Source: Fusobacterium massiliense (lineage in GTDB: Bacteria > Fusobacteriota > Fusobacteriia > Fusobacteriales > Fusobacteriaceae). Taken from it: a stretch of 64,000 nt of DNA. Shown here piece after piece: positions 55,140 through 64,000 of the stretch. The notes below the pieces were generated by a model, which ran no database searches, was not told the DNA's origin, and saw nothing but the letters and a program-made list of their open reading frames with translations. Positions within the stretch are counted from its first letter, which is position 1; each line of letters opens with the position of its first letter. The stretch covers positions 62,001-126,000 of the forward strand of contig NZ_LT608325.1 of assembly GCF_900095705.1 (NCBI RefSeq), written 5' to 3'. The translations under genes were made by a program, and so were the position numbers.

Positions 55140-55245
55140 TAATAAATCTGATATAGATCATGTTTATATAAAATAAGAATAAAACTTCTCTCCTTATTCC
55201 ATATTGGCTGTACTACTCAACCACCATATTGATATGTTCTTATGG
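55140..55245 (-). ncRNA. Candidate right end / guide-RNA (reRNA) region of the TnpB element
   Basis: The minus-strand sequence immediately after the tnpB stop contains TATGGTGGTTGAGTAGTACA and the short repeats CATATCAATATGG and CCAATATGG. In IS200/IS605-type elements this zone is the right end and encodes the scaffold of the TnpB guide RNA. Exact borders are not determined. Confidence 0.4.
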
Positions 55246-56547
55246 CTATATCAACTTGCTTGTAAATATATTATTAAATTTTAAATATTCCAATGGCTCT
55301 ATTAATTTTTCTCCTGATTTTCTTAATATATTCAATGCACCATTTAAATCTGCATTTATTATTTGCCCTTTATTCGTTTTATACAGTCCTCTCTTTACTC
55401 TCTTTCCACTAAATATGTATTCTGTATAATCATTTTCTTTATATATTGGTATTTTATCATTATCAAGATAACTTGCTTTTGATGTATAACTTTCTTCTTG
55501 TTCTTTATACTCAATTCCATTATCTTCTAACTTATATTTCAATATTTCCAATATTTTTCTAAAGGCTATACTTACAAAATTTTGATTGTTTGTCACTCCT
55601 ATATTTATTTTCTCCTTCCAACCTTTATTATATCCTACTACTAATTTTGAAATTTTTTCTTTTCTTAATATTTCTATCAATTTATTAGTATAATATCCTA
55701 TATAATTTCTTAATTGTTCTCTTCTCTTATATAGTAATAGCATTATTTTCCTTGATATATGATTATTACTAGGTAATGAACTTTGTAGACTTGCTTTCAT
55801 CTTATTAAAATACTGATTAATAGATTTTAATTTACTTCCTTTTATTGATATTCCTTTCTTATTATAATTAAATACTATTGTAAATAAATTTTCTAGTCCT
55901 ATATCTATACTTGCAACTCTATCATTCTTTTCACCTTGTTTTATTTCTTTTTCATAGATAAGTTCGCATATAAATTTATCATTTTTATTATATATTCTAA
56001 AGCATTTACATTCTAAATTTTTGTGTCTGTTAGCTATTTTAATTCCTTGTTTCATCTTATCAGTACCAATATATCCTAATTTCAACTTCTTCTTAGAAAT
56101 TACCTGATTATTATATTCAACTAAATTATATTTTTTCTTATATCTAGGAATATTAATTTGTTTATCATAAGTTTTAGTCATTTTCATTTTCAATAATTTC
56201 CAATAAGAAGTCCAATCATTTTTAAGTTTATCAACTATATTTTGTACTATTTTTAAGTTAATAGAATATTGTTTTAACTTAGAAAATTCACAAATAAGCT
56301 TATAAAACAAAGATGTAAACTGCTTGTTTTCTTCTATATATTCTAAAAATAAATCTTTTAAACTAGGATATTCATCTATAAATTCTAAAGAATATTTATG
56401 TTTGTTAGAATTTTTAAAGTAAAGTTGTCTTAGAATATAGTTGGCAAAGTTATATATTTCTTTACTTTCTATTAGTTGAGTTTTAATGTATTTATAATCT
56501 GTATGAGATTTTTTTATATTAAACTTAACTATTCTCTTAATTTTCAT
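55246..56547 (-). mobile_element. tnpB: Lone TnpB (IS200/IS605-type RNA-guided nuclease)
   Basis: 433 aa. RuvC-I aspartate is Asp215 in VASIDIGLEN and RuvC-III aspartate is Asp400 in IINADLNGALNI. At the usual RuvC-II position the sequence is LVVGYNKGWKE (303-313), without the canonical glutamate; EESYTSKAS (Glu351/352) probably supplies it, as in the branch with a rearranged site. The CxxC zinc ribbon is also missing. No tnpA is nearby, so it cannot move by itself unless helped in trans. AAAGGAG precedes the ATG. It separates thrC from the restriction-modification genes. Confidence 0.88.
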
Positions 56548-56869
56548 TCTCTAACTCCTTTTTATTAAACTTCTTTTTGATTTATACCATTCGGATAGAT
56601 TATATCATAATTGTCACAAATAGACTAAAAAATTATTATATTTTGTGAAATTTTATAATACAACAAATAATATTTTTTACAACTAAAATATAAAAAATAT
56701 TATTTATAAGTCCTATTTATAATATTGCTACTAACTTATCAATTACTATATTTTAATAATTTAAAAATCTCCTTAAATAGTTAAAAAAACTTGTAATTTA
56801 CAATATAAATATTGCCATACTTATGATATAATATGTAGCAATTAAAAAATAAAGTGAGGTTTACTAAAA

Positions 56870-58735
56870 ATGTTAAAAGATAATTTACTTTATAATGAAA
56901 ATGTAAAAGAAAATAGTAAAGAAATTGAACTACTAAAAAAATATTTTCCTAATTATTTTAATAAAAATGGAGATTTTTTATTTAATCAGTTCCAAAGTAT
57001 GTTGAAACAAAACAATACAATTTTTGATAAGGAAGGATATGAAATAAAATTTTTAGGAAAATCTTATGCGAGATATTTAAGTTCCAAAAAAACTGAAACT
57101 TTTATTGTACCTCATTCTCAACATAATGAAATAGAAAAAAATAAAGATAGTGAAAATATTTATATTATAGGAGATAATATAGATGCCTTAAAGCATTTAT
57201 TGGGCTCTTATTCAGAGAAAATAAAATGTATTTATATAGATCCTCCGTATAATACAGGTTCTGATGGATTTGTTTATTCAGATAATTATAAATTCACAGT
57301 AAACCAACTTGTTAATACTATTGGAATTGATGAAAATGAAGCTGAAAGAATTTTAAATTTATCAGGAAAAAGTTCTCATTCTGCTTGGCTTACATTTATG
57401 TATCCGAGACTTATTTTAGCAAGAGATTTACTTTCTGAAGATGGAGTAATTTTCATTTCTATTGATGATAATGAACAAGCTAATCTTAAATTAATTTGTG
57501 ATGAAATTTTTGGAGAAGAAAATTTTATAGCAAATTTCATTTGGAATAATAAATATACTGTTTCAAATGATACTGATATTTCTTATCAACATGAAAATAT
57601 TTTATCTTATAAAAAATCAGCGAACTTCTTTTTAAACTTGTTGCCAAGAACTGAAAAGCAAAATAAAGATTATAAGAATAGAGATAATGATCCAAAAGGT
57701 CCTTGGAAAGCTACTCCTTTACATGCTAGAAGTGGGAGCGAAACTGGAAGATATCAAGTTATTTTTGAAAATGGAATAGCTTGGGAAGCACCAATTGGTC
57801 GTTTTCCTAGATATTCAAAAGAGAAACTAATTGAATTATATCAAAATGGTGAATTATATTTCAATAAAAATGGAGGTGTTGATAAAAAAACTTATTTGAG
57901 TGAAGTTAGAGAGGGAATAACCTGTGGGACATTGTGGAGCTATGAAGAAGTTGGACATTCACATGGGAATAATGAAGAACTTTCTTCTTTACTTGGAAAA
58001 GGCATTTTTAATGACCCAAAAGGAACTTTGTTATTAGAAAAAATATTAAACATCTCAACTAATAAAAATTCAATTATTCTTGATTTTTTCTCTGGTTCAG
58101 GAACAACAGCTCATGCAGTAATGAAGCTTAATTCAGAAGATGGTGGAAATAGAAAATATATCTGTGTACAAATTCCAGAACTAATAAAAGAAGATAAGCC
58201 AGCAGCTAAAGAAGGTTATAAAACAATAGATGAAATAGGAAGAAAAAGAATTGAACTTTCTGCTGAAAAAATAAAAAAAGAAACTAATGCCAACATAGAT
58301 TATGGATTTAAGTTATATTCATTAGAAACACTTCAAGATAATATTATAGAAAAACTTAATTATTTTGATGATAACCCTAAGTTAATACCTGAAGATATGA
58401 TAAAAATTTTTGATACAGATATTACAGAAGCTAAAAATTCTATTCTTTCTACTTGGCTTGTTTCAGATGGATATGGGCTAACAGTAAAAACTGAAAAATA
58501 TAGATTAAAAGATTTTGACGCTGATAAAATAGAAAATTCATTATATATTATATTAAAAGGACTTAGTTCAGAGGATGTAACAGAATTGATAAGAAAAATT
58601 GAAACTACAGAACTTGATATTACAAGAGTTGTTATATATACCCACTCTATAATTTTTAATGTATTACAAGAATTAAGAAAAAATTTAAAAAATCTTAGAA
58701 ATAATAAAAATGTTGAATTGATTGAGAGGTATTAA
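56870..58735 (+). CDS. mod: Type III restriction-modification DNA methyltransferase (Mod)
   Basis: 621-aa adenine methyltransferase, beta class: motif IV IDPPYNTGSDGF near residue 121 precedes motif I DFFSGSGTTAHAV near residue 406, with the target-recognition region between them. It methylates one strand of an asymmetric site and guides the Res subunit. The N-terminal region has no simple-sequence repeat, so no phase-variation switch is seen. TATAAT at 56827-56832 is a likely -10; the 322 bp to tnpB otherwise show nothing. Stop and Res start are one base apart. Confidence 0.93.
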   Translation: MLKDNLLYNENVKENSKEIELLKKYFPNYFNKNGDFLFNQFQSMLKQNNTIFDKEGYEIKFLGKSYARYLSSKKTETFIVPHSQHNEIEKNKDSENIYIIGDNIDALKHLLGSYSEKIKCIYIDPPYNTGSDGFVYSDNYKFTVNQLVNTIGIDENEAERILNLSGKSSHSAWLTFMYPRLILARDLLSEDGVIFISIDDNEQANLKLICDEIFGEENFIANFIWNNKYTVSNDTDISYQHENILSYKKSANFFLNLLPRTEKQNKDYKNRDNDPKGPWKATPLHARSGSETGRYQVIFENGIAWEAPIGRFPRYSKEKLIELYQNGELYFNKNGGVDKKTYLSEVREGITCGTLWSYEEVGHSHGNNEELSSLLGKGIFNDPKGTLLLEKILNISTNKNSIILDFFSGSGTTAHAVMKLNSEDGGNRKYICVQIPELIKEDKPAAKEGYKTIDEIGRKRIELSAEKIKKETNANIDYGFKLYSLETLQDNIIEKLNYFDDNPKLIPEDMIKIFDTDITEAKNSILSTWLVSDGYGLTVKTEKYRLKDFDADKIENSLYIILKGLSSEDVTELIRKIETTELDITRVVIYTHSIIFNVLQELRKNLKNLRNNKNVELIERY

Positions 58736-58736
58736 A

Positions 58737-61709
58737 ATGTCAATTAAATTAAGTATTTTACCCCACCAAACAGAGTGTTTAGAGAGAGCTTTACAAGTTT
58801 TTGATAAAATAAGATTGGATGAAACAAATGAGCCTTATGCGAACCCTCTTATTGACAGAAATGATACTACTTTAAAAAGAAATATTTGGGAAATTCAGGA
58901 AAATTTTAATGAAAAGAAAATTCCTAAAGAATATCGTACATACAGAGAAAATAATTTTGGGATTGATATTCGTATGGAAACAGGTACTGGAAAAACTTAT
59001 TGTTACACAAGGTTAATTTATGAATTAAATAAAAAATATGGATTTCATAAGTTTATTGTTTTAGTACCTACTACTCCAATAAAAGAAGGGACTAAAAGTT
59101 TTATTATATCTGATTATGCTAATAAACATTTTTTAGATTTATATCCTAATAAAAAAATAACTTTATCTGTTTTAAATGCACAAAAAAAAGTAAAAGGAAA
59201 AAGGAAATTGTTTCCTCAAGCTATTTCAGAATTTGCAAGAGGAACTAAATTAGAAAAAACAAAAATTAGTGTACTTCTTATGAGTAGTGGAATGCTCTTA
59301 TCAAAAAAAACAATGGATCAAGAATATGATCAAGCTCTTTTTGGGACCTATTCTAACCCTTATGATACATTAAAAGCAACTCGTCCAATTGTAATTATTG
59401 ATGAGCCTCATAAGTTTAAAATTGAAAATAAGGCATATACAACATTAATTGAGAAGATTAATCCCCAATGCATTATTCGTTTAGGTGCAACATTTCCTAG
59501 TAAAGCAAAGAGTAAAGAGAAAGATTATAATAATCTAATATATAATTTAGGGGCTTGTGAAGCTTTTAATAATAATTTAGTTAAAGGTGTTGCAACACAA
59601 ATGATTGAACAAGAAAATTTAAATGAGGTAAAAATTAAATTATTAGATTTTTCAAGCAAGTCTAAATTTTGTAAATTTAAAAATGAAAAAACAAATAAAA
59701 ATTATGAATTAAATATTGGAGATAGTTTAACTATTATAGATGAAAATTTTAAAGGTATTTCTATCGAGAGTATTGGAAAAACAGAAGATGATGATATAAA
59801 AACTGGAGTTGTTCTTTCCAATGGACAAATTTTATCTAAAGGAGAAAAAATTTATTCAAGTATTTATGGAGAGACATATCAGAGCTTAATGTTAAAACAA
59901 GCTATAGAAAATCACATTAAACAAGAGCGTGAAAACTTTTTTAGAGAAAGAAAAATTAAGACCTTATCACTTTTTTTTATTGATAGCGTTTATTCATATC
60001 GTGATAATGGAAAAGATGGGACTCTTAGAAAAAAATTTGAAAAAATATTAAAAGAAAATTTAGAAGAAGAATTAAAAAAATATTCCCCAAGTGATTTAAA
60101 AATTCATAAAGAATATGTTAGTTATCTAAAAAGTTCTTTAAAAGATATTTCAGCAACTAATGGTGGGTATTTTTCTGAGGATAATTCAACTTCTGATGAA
60201 GAAATCCAAAAAGAAGTAGAACAAATTTTAAGAGATAAGCAAAGTCTTCTAACTTTTAAAGATGATAATGGAAATTGGAATACAAGAAGATTTATATTTT
60301 CAAAATGGACTCTTCGTGAAGGATGGGATAATCCAAATGTATTTCAAATATGTAAATTACGTTCAAGTGGATCAGAAATTAGTAAATTACAAGAAGTTGG
60401 AAGAGGACTAAGGCTTCCTGTTGATGAGTATGGAAATAGAATTTCAAATGAACAATTTTATTTAACTTATTTAATTGACCATTCTGAAAAAGATTTTGCT
60501 GAAAACTTAATACAAGAAGTAACTAAAGATGGGGATATGACTAAGAATTTAGTTGTTGATGATAAAATTTTAGAAAAAGCTGCTCAAGATAGAGGAATTG
60601 AGAAGACAAAGTTATTTGCAAAACTATTACTTGAAAATTTTCTTGATGATAATAAGAATATAATTTTAGAAAATATGGAAAAATTTTTTGTTGAATATCC
60701 AGAGTTTAGTACTGGTTTACAACAAAATAAAATCATAGATAAGAATAAAAATCAATCTGGAACAGTTGGGATTCGCAGGGAAAAATTTAATAAGATCAGA
60801 GACTTATGGAAAAAAATTAATCAGAAATATTATTTAAAACTTGATGAAATAAGTGAAGATGAATTATATGAAGCAATTTTAGAAATTTTGAAATCTGATA
60901 TAGCAGATGAATTAAGTGTAAAAGTAATAGAGAAAAAAATAAGTCCATCAGACGGTAGCTTTGAGATAAAAGAAGAAATGATTAATTATTATCATTTTAA
61001 TGAAAATATGGAATATAATACTTTTTTAAAACAAATACAAAAAAGTACAGGAATATCGTTTTTTATAATGCATAAAGCTTTATGTGCATATAACAAAATA
61101 AAAAAATTGGAACAGTCTTTTTTTAATCAGAAAACTGTAGTTAAGTTTACAGAGAAATATCAAGAATGGTTTGAAAAAACATTTCTTAAAAGATTTTCAT
61201 ATAAAGCTTTAGAAATTGATTCTCTTGAAACACAACTTACTGATATTAATGGAGAGCCAAAAGAGAGAATTATTCAAGGACTTGTTGGAATTATGAAAGA
61301 TGAAAGAATCGTAACTCCTGATAATTTTTTATATGATACTGTTGTATTTGATAGTGGAAAAGAAAAAGAAAATATAGAGTCTAGTAATATTAAAGAGGTT
61401 GTTGTATTTGGAAAAATTCCAAGAAAAAGTATACAAGTTCCTCTTTATTTCGGTGGAACAACAAGCCCAGATTTTATGTATATAATAAAAAAGGATAATG
61501 ACTATCAATTAAATCTTATTGTTGAAACTAAAGATGTAAAGAAAAATTCTGACATAAGGAATGAAGAAGAACATAGAATATTATCAGCTGAAGAGTTTTT
61601 TAAACAGTTAAAAGCTGATGGAGTTAATATTTCTTTTAAAAAACAAATAAAATCAGATAATATTATAAAAATAATTAAAGACTTAATAGAAAATGAAAGG
61701 CAGGATTAA
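58737..61709 (+). CDS. res: Type III restriction enzyme Res subunit
   Basis: 990-aa helicase-nuclease. SF2 motor: Walker A ETGTGKTYCY near residue 85, DEPH box in VIIDEPHKF, and helicase motif VI in QEVGRGLRLP. The C-terminal endonuclease is visible as SPDFMYII...LIVETKDV (PD...ExK). Full length, no frameshift. Starts at 58737 after GAGAGG, 1 bp after mod. It ends one base before hom, with no terminator. Confidence 0.93.
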   Translation: MSIKLSILPHQTECLERALQVFDKIRLDETNEPYANPLIDRNDTTLKRNIWEIQENFNEKKIPKEYRTYRENNFGIDIRMETGTGKTYCYTRLIYELNKKYGFHKFIVLVPTTPIKEGTKSFIISDYANKHFLDLYPNKKITLSVLNAQKKVKGKRKLFPQAISEFARGTKLEKTKISVLLMSSGMLLSKKTMDQEYDQALFGTYSNPYDTLKATRPIVIIDEPHKFKIENKAYTTLIEKINPQCIIRLGATFPSKAKSKEKDYNNLIYNLGACEAFNNNLVKGVATQMIEQENLNEVKIKLLDFSSKSKFCKFKNEKTNKNYELNIGDSLTIIDENFKGISIESIGKTEDDDIKTGVVLSNGQILSKGEKIYSSIYGETYQSLMLKQAIENHIKQERENFFRERKIKTLSLFFIDSVYSYRDNGKDGTLRKKFEKILKENLEEELKKYSPSDLKIHKEYVSYLKSSLKDISATNGGYFSEDNSTSDEEIQKEVEQILRDKQSLLTFKDDNGNWNTRRFIFSKWTLREGWDNPNVFQICKLRSSGSEISKLQEVGRGLRLPVDEYGNRISNEQFYLTYLIDHSEKDFAENLIQEVTKDGDMTKNLVVDDKILEKAAQDRGIEKTKLFAKLLLENFLDDNKNIILENMEKFFVEYPEFSTGLQQNKIIDKNKNQSGTVGIRREKFNKIRDLWKKINQKYYLKLDEISEDELYEAILEILKSDIADELSVKVIEKKISPSDGSFEIKEEMINYYHFNENMEYNTFLKQIQKSTGISFFIMHKALCAYNKIKKLEQSFFNQKTVVKFTEKYQEWFEKTFLKRFSYKALEIDSLETQLTDINGEPKERIIQGLVGIMKDERIVTPDNFLYDTVVFDSGKEKENIESSNIKEVVVFGKIPRKSIQVPLYFGGTTSPDFMYIIKKDNDYQLNLIVETKDVKKNSDIRNEEEHRILSAEEFFKQLKADGVNISFKKQIKSDNIIKIIKDLIENERQD

Positions 61710-61710
61710 A

Positions 61711-62841
61711 ATGAAAATAGCAATTTTAGGTTTTGGTACAGTAGGTAGTGGAGTTTATGAAATTTCAAAAACTTCTAAAAATATTGAAGTAAAAAAAGTT
61801 CTTGAAAAAGATTTAACTAAGATAGATATAGCAACAGATAATTATGATGAAATTATAAATGATAAAGAAATAGAATTAGTTGTTGAATGTATGGGAGGAC
61901 TTCATCCTGCTTATGAGTTTATTATAAAAGCATTACAAAACAAAAAACATGTAGTTAGTGCAAATAAAGCAGTTATAGCTAAGTATCTTGATGAATTTTT
62001 GAAAGTTGCTCAAGAGAATAATGTAGATTTTCGTTTTGAAGCAAGTGTTGGAGGTGGGATTCCTTGTTTAGCAGGAATACAAAAAATTCGTCGTGTAGAA
62101 AATATAGATAAATTTTATGGAATTTTTAATGGTACAAGCAATTTCATTCTAGATAATATGTATAGATTTGAAAATGAGTTTTTTACAACATTAAAAACTG
62201 CACAAGAATTAGGATATGCAGAAGCTGATCCAAGTGCAGATATAGATGGTTACGATGTCACAAATAAAGTTATAATTAGTTTTGCTTTAGCTTATGATGG
62301 TTTTATAAAAAATGAATTTCCATGTTTTACTTTAAGAAATATAACAAAAGAAGATATATTATATTTCAAGAAACAAGGATTTATAGCTAAGTATATAGGA
62401 GAAGCTATCACAAAAGATGATTTGTATGAAGCAAGTGTAATGCTTAATTTATTCCCTGTTAATGCTTTAGAAGGAAATGTTTTAAGCAACTACAATATAG
62501 TTACTGTTAAATCTCATACTATGGGAGAAGTTAAATTTTATGGTCAAGGAGCTGGAAAGTTACCGACTGCCAATGCAATAGTACAAGATATTTTTGATAT
62601 TATTGATAATATTAATTATCATAAAATTAATATAGAAAAAGAATATAAATATTCTTCAAATTTATTAAAACATAAGTATGTTCTTCGTTTTAATGAGAAA
62701 GTCGAATCAGAAAAAATTGAAAAAATTGATAATGATAATGGAAGATATTACTGCTATACAAAAGAAATTACTCAAAAAGAATTGTTAGATTTAATAGGAA
62801 ATTCAGATTGTTTAGTTACAAAATTAAGTGAGGAGTTATAA
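61711..62841 (+). CDS. hom: Homoserine dehydrogenase
   Basis: 376-aa NAD(P)H enzyme reducing aspartate semialdehyde to homoserine. Rossmann motif GFGTVGSGVYEI, SANKAVIAKY, GTSNFILDNM and the catalytic stretch EADPSADIDGYDVTNK. The C-terminal part is short and lacks a clear ACT domain. The start at 61711 has AGGCAGGA ahead, which lies inside the end of res; an ATG at 61693 is in frame but lacks a site. Confidence 0.92.
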   Translation: MKIAILGFGTVGSGVYEISKTSKNIEVKKVLEKDLTKIDIATDNYDEIINDKEIELVVECMGGLHPAYEFIIKALQNKKHVVSANKAVIAKYLDEFLKVAQENNVDFRFEASVGGGIPCLAGIQKIRRVENIDKFYGIFNGTSNFILDNMYRFENEFFTTLKTAQELGYAEADPSADIDGYDVTNKVIISFALAYDGFIKNEFPCFTLRNITKEDILYFKKQGFIAKYIGEAITKDDLYEASVMLNLFPVNALEGNVLSNYNIVTVKSHTMGEVKFYGQGAGKLPTANAIVQDIFDIIDNINYHKINIEKEYKYSSNLLKHKYVLRFNEKVESEKIEKIDNDNGRYYCYTKEITQKELLDLIGNSDCLVTKLSEEL

Positions 62842-62843
62842 TA

Positions 62844-64000
62844 ATGTTAAGAGTTGCAAAATTTGGTGGAAGTTCTGTTGCAAGTGCAGAACAATTTAAA
62901 AAAGTAAAAAATATTGTTAATATGGATAAAACTCGTAAGTTTGTTGTAGTAAGTGCTGTTGGAAAAGCTAATAAAGAAGATAATAAGATAACAGATTTAC
63001 TTTATCTTTGTTATGCTCATGTTAAATATAATATGAACTGTGAACATATTTTTAGTATTATTGAAAAAAAGTTTACAGATATTGCTCAAGAGTTAAATTT
63101 AAAATTTGATATAAAAGGTGAACTTAGAAAATTAAAAGAAAAATTAGATAGCAAAAAAATTACAGAAGAATATTTGGTTAGTAGAGGAGAATATTTAACA
63201 GCTCTATTAATGTCAGAATACTTAGGATATAAATTTTTAGATGCTCAAGATTTGATTTTCTATAATTATGATAATCGTTTTGATTATGAAAAAAGTGAAA
63301 AAGCTTTTGAACTTATAGAAAAAACAGGAGAAAATTTTGTTATTCCTGGGTTCTATGGAGCTTATCCAAATGGGGAAGTAAAACTTATGACTCGTGGTGG
63401 TGGAGATGTAAGTGGGGCAATAGTTGCAAGTCTTGCTAATGCAAGTGTCTATGAAAACTGGACAGATGTGTCTGGAGTTTTAATGGCAGACCCTAGAATC
63501 ATACCTAATCCTAAACCTATAAAAGTTGTAAACTACAATGAATTAAGAGAGCTTTCTTATATGGGAGCTAGTGTATTACATGAAGAAGCTGTTTTCCCTG
63601 TTGCTTTGAAAAAAATACCTATTCAAATAAGAAATACAAATAAACCAGAAGATTTTGGTACTATCATAAAAAATACAGATGATGATAATTCAGAAGCGTT
63701 TGAAAAAAATACAATAACAGGTATTGCTGGGAAAAAAGATTTCTCTATCATTACAATAAGAAAAGTTCATATGTCTAATGAAGTTGGACTTATAAAAAAA
63801 GCTCTAACAGTCTTTGAAGACTATAATGTTAGCATTGAACATATTCCTAGTGGAGTAGACTCTTTTTCTGTTGTAGTAGAAAGTAAAGCTGTAAAACCTT
63901 TTGTTTATGAACTTATGGGTAAACTTAGAAAGGCTACTTCTGCTGATGAAGTTACTTTAACTAATGAAATTTCATTGATTGCTACTGTTGGAACTGGAAT
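62844..64000 (+). CDS. Aspartate kinase, 3' end outside the window
   Basis: First 385 residues visible. It phosphorylates aspartate, the entry step of the pathway. N-terminal KFGGSSVASAEQFKK, catalytic RGEYLTALLM and TRGGGDVSGAIVA, followed by a regulatory region that begins an ACT domain (ISIITIRK-like, VGLIKKALTVFEDYNVSIEHIPSG). It starts 2 bp after hom with GAGGAG ahead. The stop codon is not in the window. Feedback by threonine or lysine is likely but unproven. Confidence 0.9.
   Translation, partial: MLRVAKFGGSSVASAEQFKKVKNIVNMDKTRKFVVVSAVGKANKEDNKITDLLYLCYAHVKYNMNCEHIFSIIEKKFTDIAQELNLKFDIKGELRKLKEKLDSKKITEEYLVSRGEYLTALLMSEYLGYKFLDAQDLIFYNYDNRFDYEKSEKAFELIEKTGENFVIPGFYGAYPNGEVKLMTRGGGDVSGAIVASLANASVYENWTDVSGVLMADPRIIPNPKPIKVVNYNELRELSYMGASVLHEEAVFPVALKKIPIQIRNTNKPEDFGTIIKNTDDDNSEAFEKNTITGIAGKKDFSIITIRKVHMSNEVGLIKKALTVFEDYNVSIEHIPSGVDSFSVVVESKAVKPFVYELMGKLRKATSADEVTLTNEISLIATVGTG

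Noticed and set aside
56870-57130. Phase-variable repeat in mod
   Set aside because: No run of short tandem units was found in the coding region; the frame is intact.

Overview
The window is very A+T-rich DNA whose gene content points to a Fusobacterium close to F. nucleatum or F. periodonticum. The main reasons are a FomA-type major outer-membrane porin, a butyrate-type acetyl-CoA thiolase/crotonase/3-hydroxybutyryl-CoA dehydrogenase set, a class Ia ribonucleotide reductase, pyruvate formate-lyase and aspartate-family amino-acid genes, all with low-GC codon use and strong Shine-Dalgarno sites. The species call is inference from gene content; no database was searched.

Layout. 1-941: cluster of eleven tRNA genes (the first cut by the window edge). 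1227-6440: rpmB, then a complete branched-chain amino-acid ABC transporter (livJHMGF). 6478-8851 (minus): glpF-glpK. 9226-12967: a small protein gene, an S24 repressor, an Asp23/AmaP/DUF2273/nusB operon, a second small protein gene and mntP. 13040-20631: one long plus-strand operon comM-pilT-hemZ-HhH protein-hslO-tatD-acpS-prfB, with prfB read through a programmed +1 frameshift. 20798-22775: fabG and thiolase. 22941-25640 (minus): gap-pgk-FMN-binding protein. 26515-28601: an unknown gene diverging from a promoter-driven array of 54-nt non-coding repeats, a terminator and a putative nuclease gene. 28661-31104: rluD-like gene and fomA. 31411-34485 (minus): a P-type ATPase behind a yybP-ykoY (Mn2+) riboswitch. 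34573-41068: crt, hbd, fprA, yebC, recG. 41487-48525: pflB, pflA, nrdH-nrdA-nrdB. 48780-49624 (minus): rplM-rpsI. 49764-51479: tandem glycine riboswitch and an AGCS symporter. 51648-64000: asd, thrB and thrC on the minus strand and hom plus aspartokinase on the plus strand, separated by a lone TnpB gene and a type III restriction-modification system.

Two things stand out. First, 27230-28601 has the order of a type III toxin-antitoxin locus: consensus promoter, tandem RNA repeats, leaky-type terminator, then a protein gene. The protein (302 aa) does not look like ToxN, CptN or TenpN and may carry a PBECR-type nuclease domain, so this could be a new family. Second, about 22 copies of a roughly 76-bp hairpin element, often inside an A+T-rich shell ending in TATAGGAAAGTATAAA-like terminal repeats, are scattered between genes. 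Two sequence subtypes differ by compensatory changes on both arms, which shows that the hairpin fold itself is conserved.

The genes fit an amino-acid-fermenting, oxygen-sensitive anaerobe: amino-acid import (liv, AGCS), glycerol use, triose-phosphate glycolysis, butyrate formation, formate production, flavodiiron-type oxygen or NO detoxification, and manganese export (mntP and the riboswitch-controlled ATPase).
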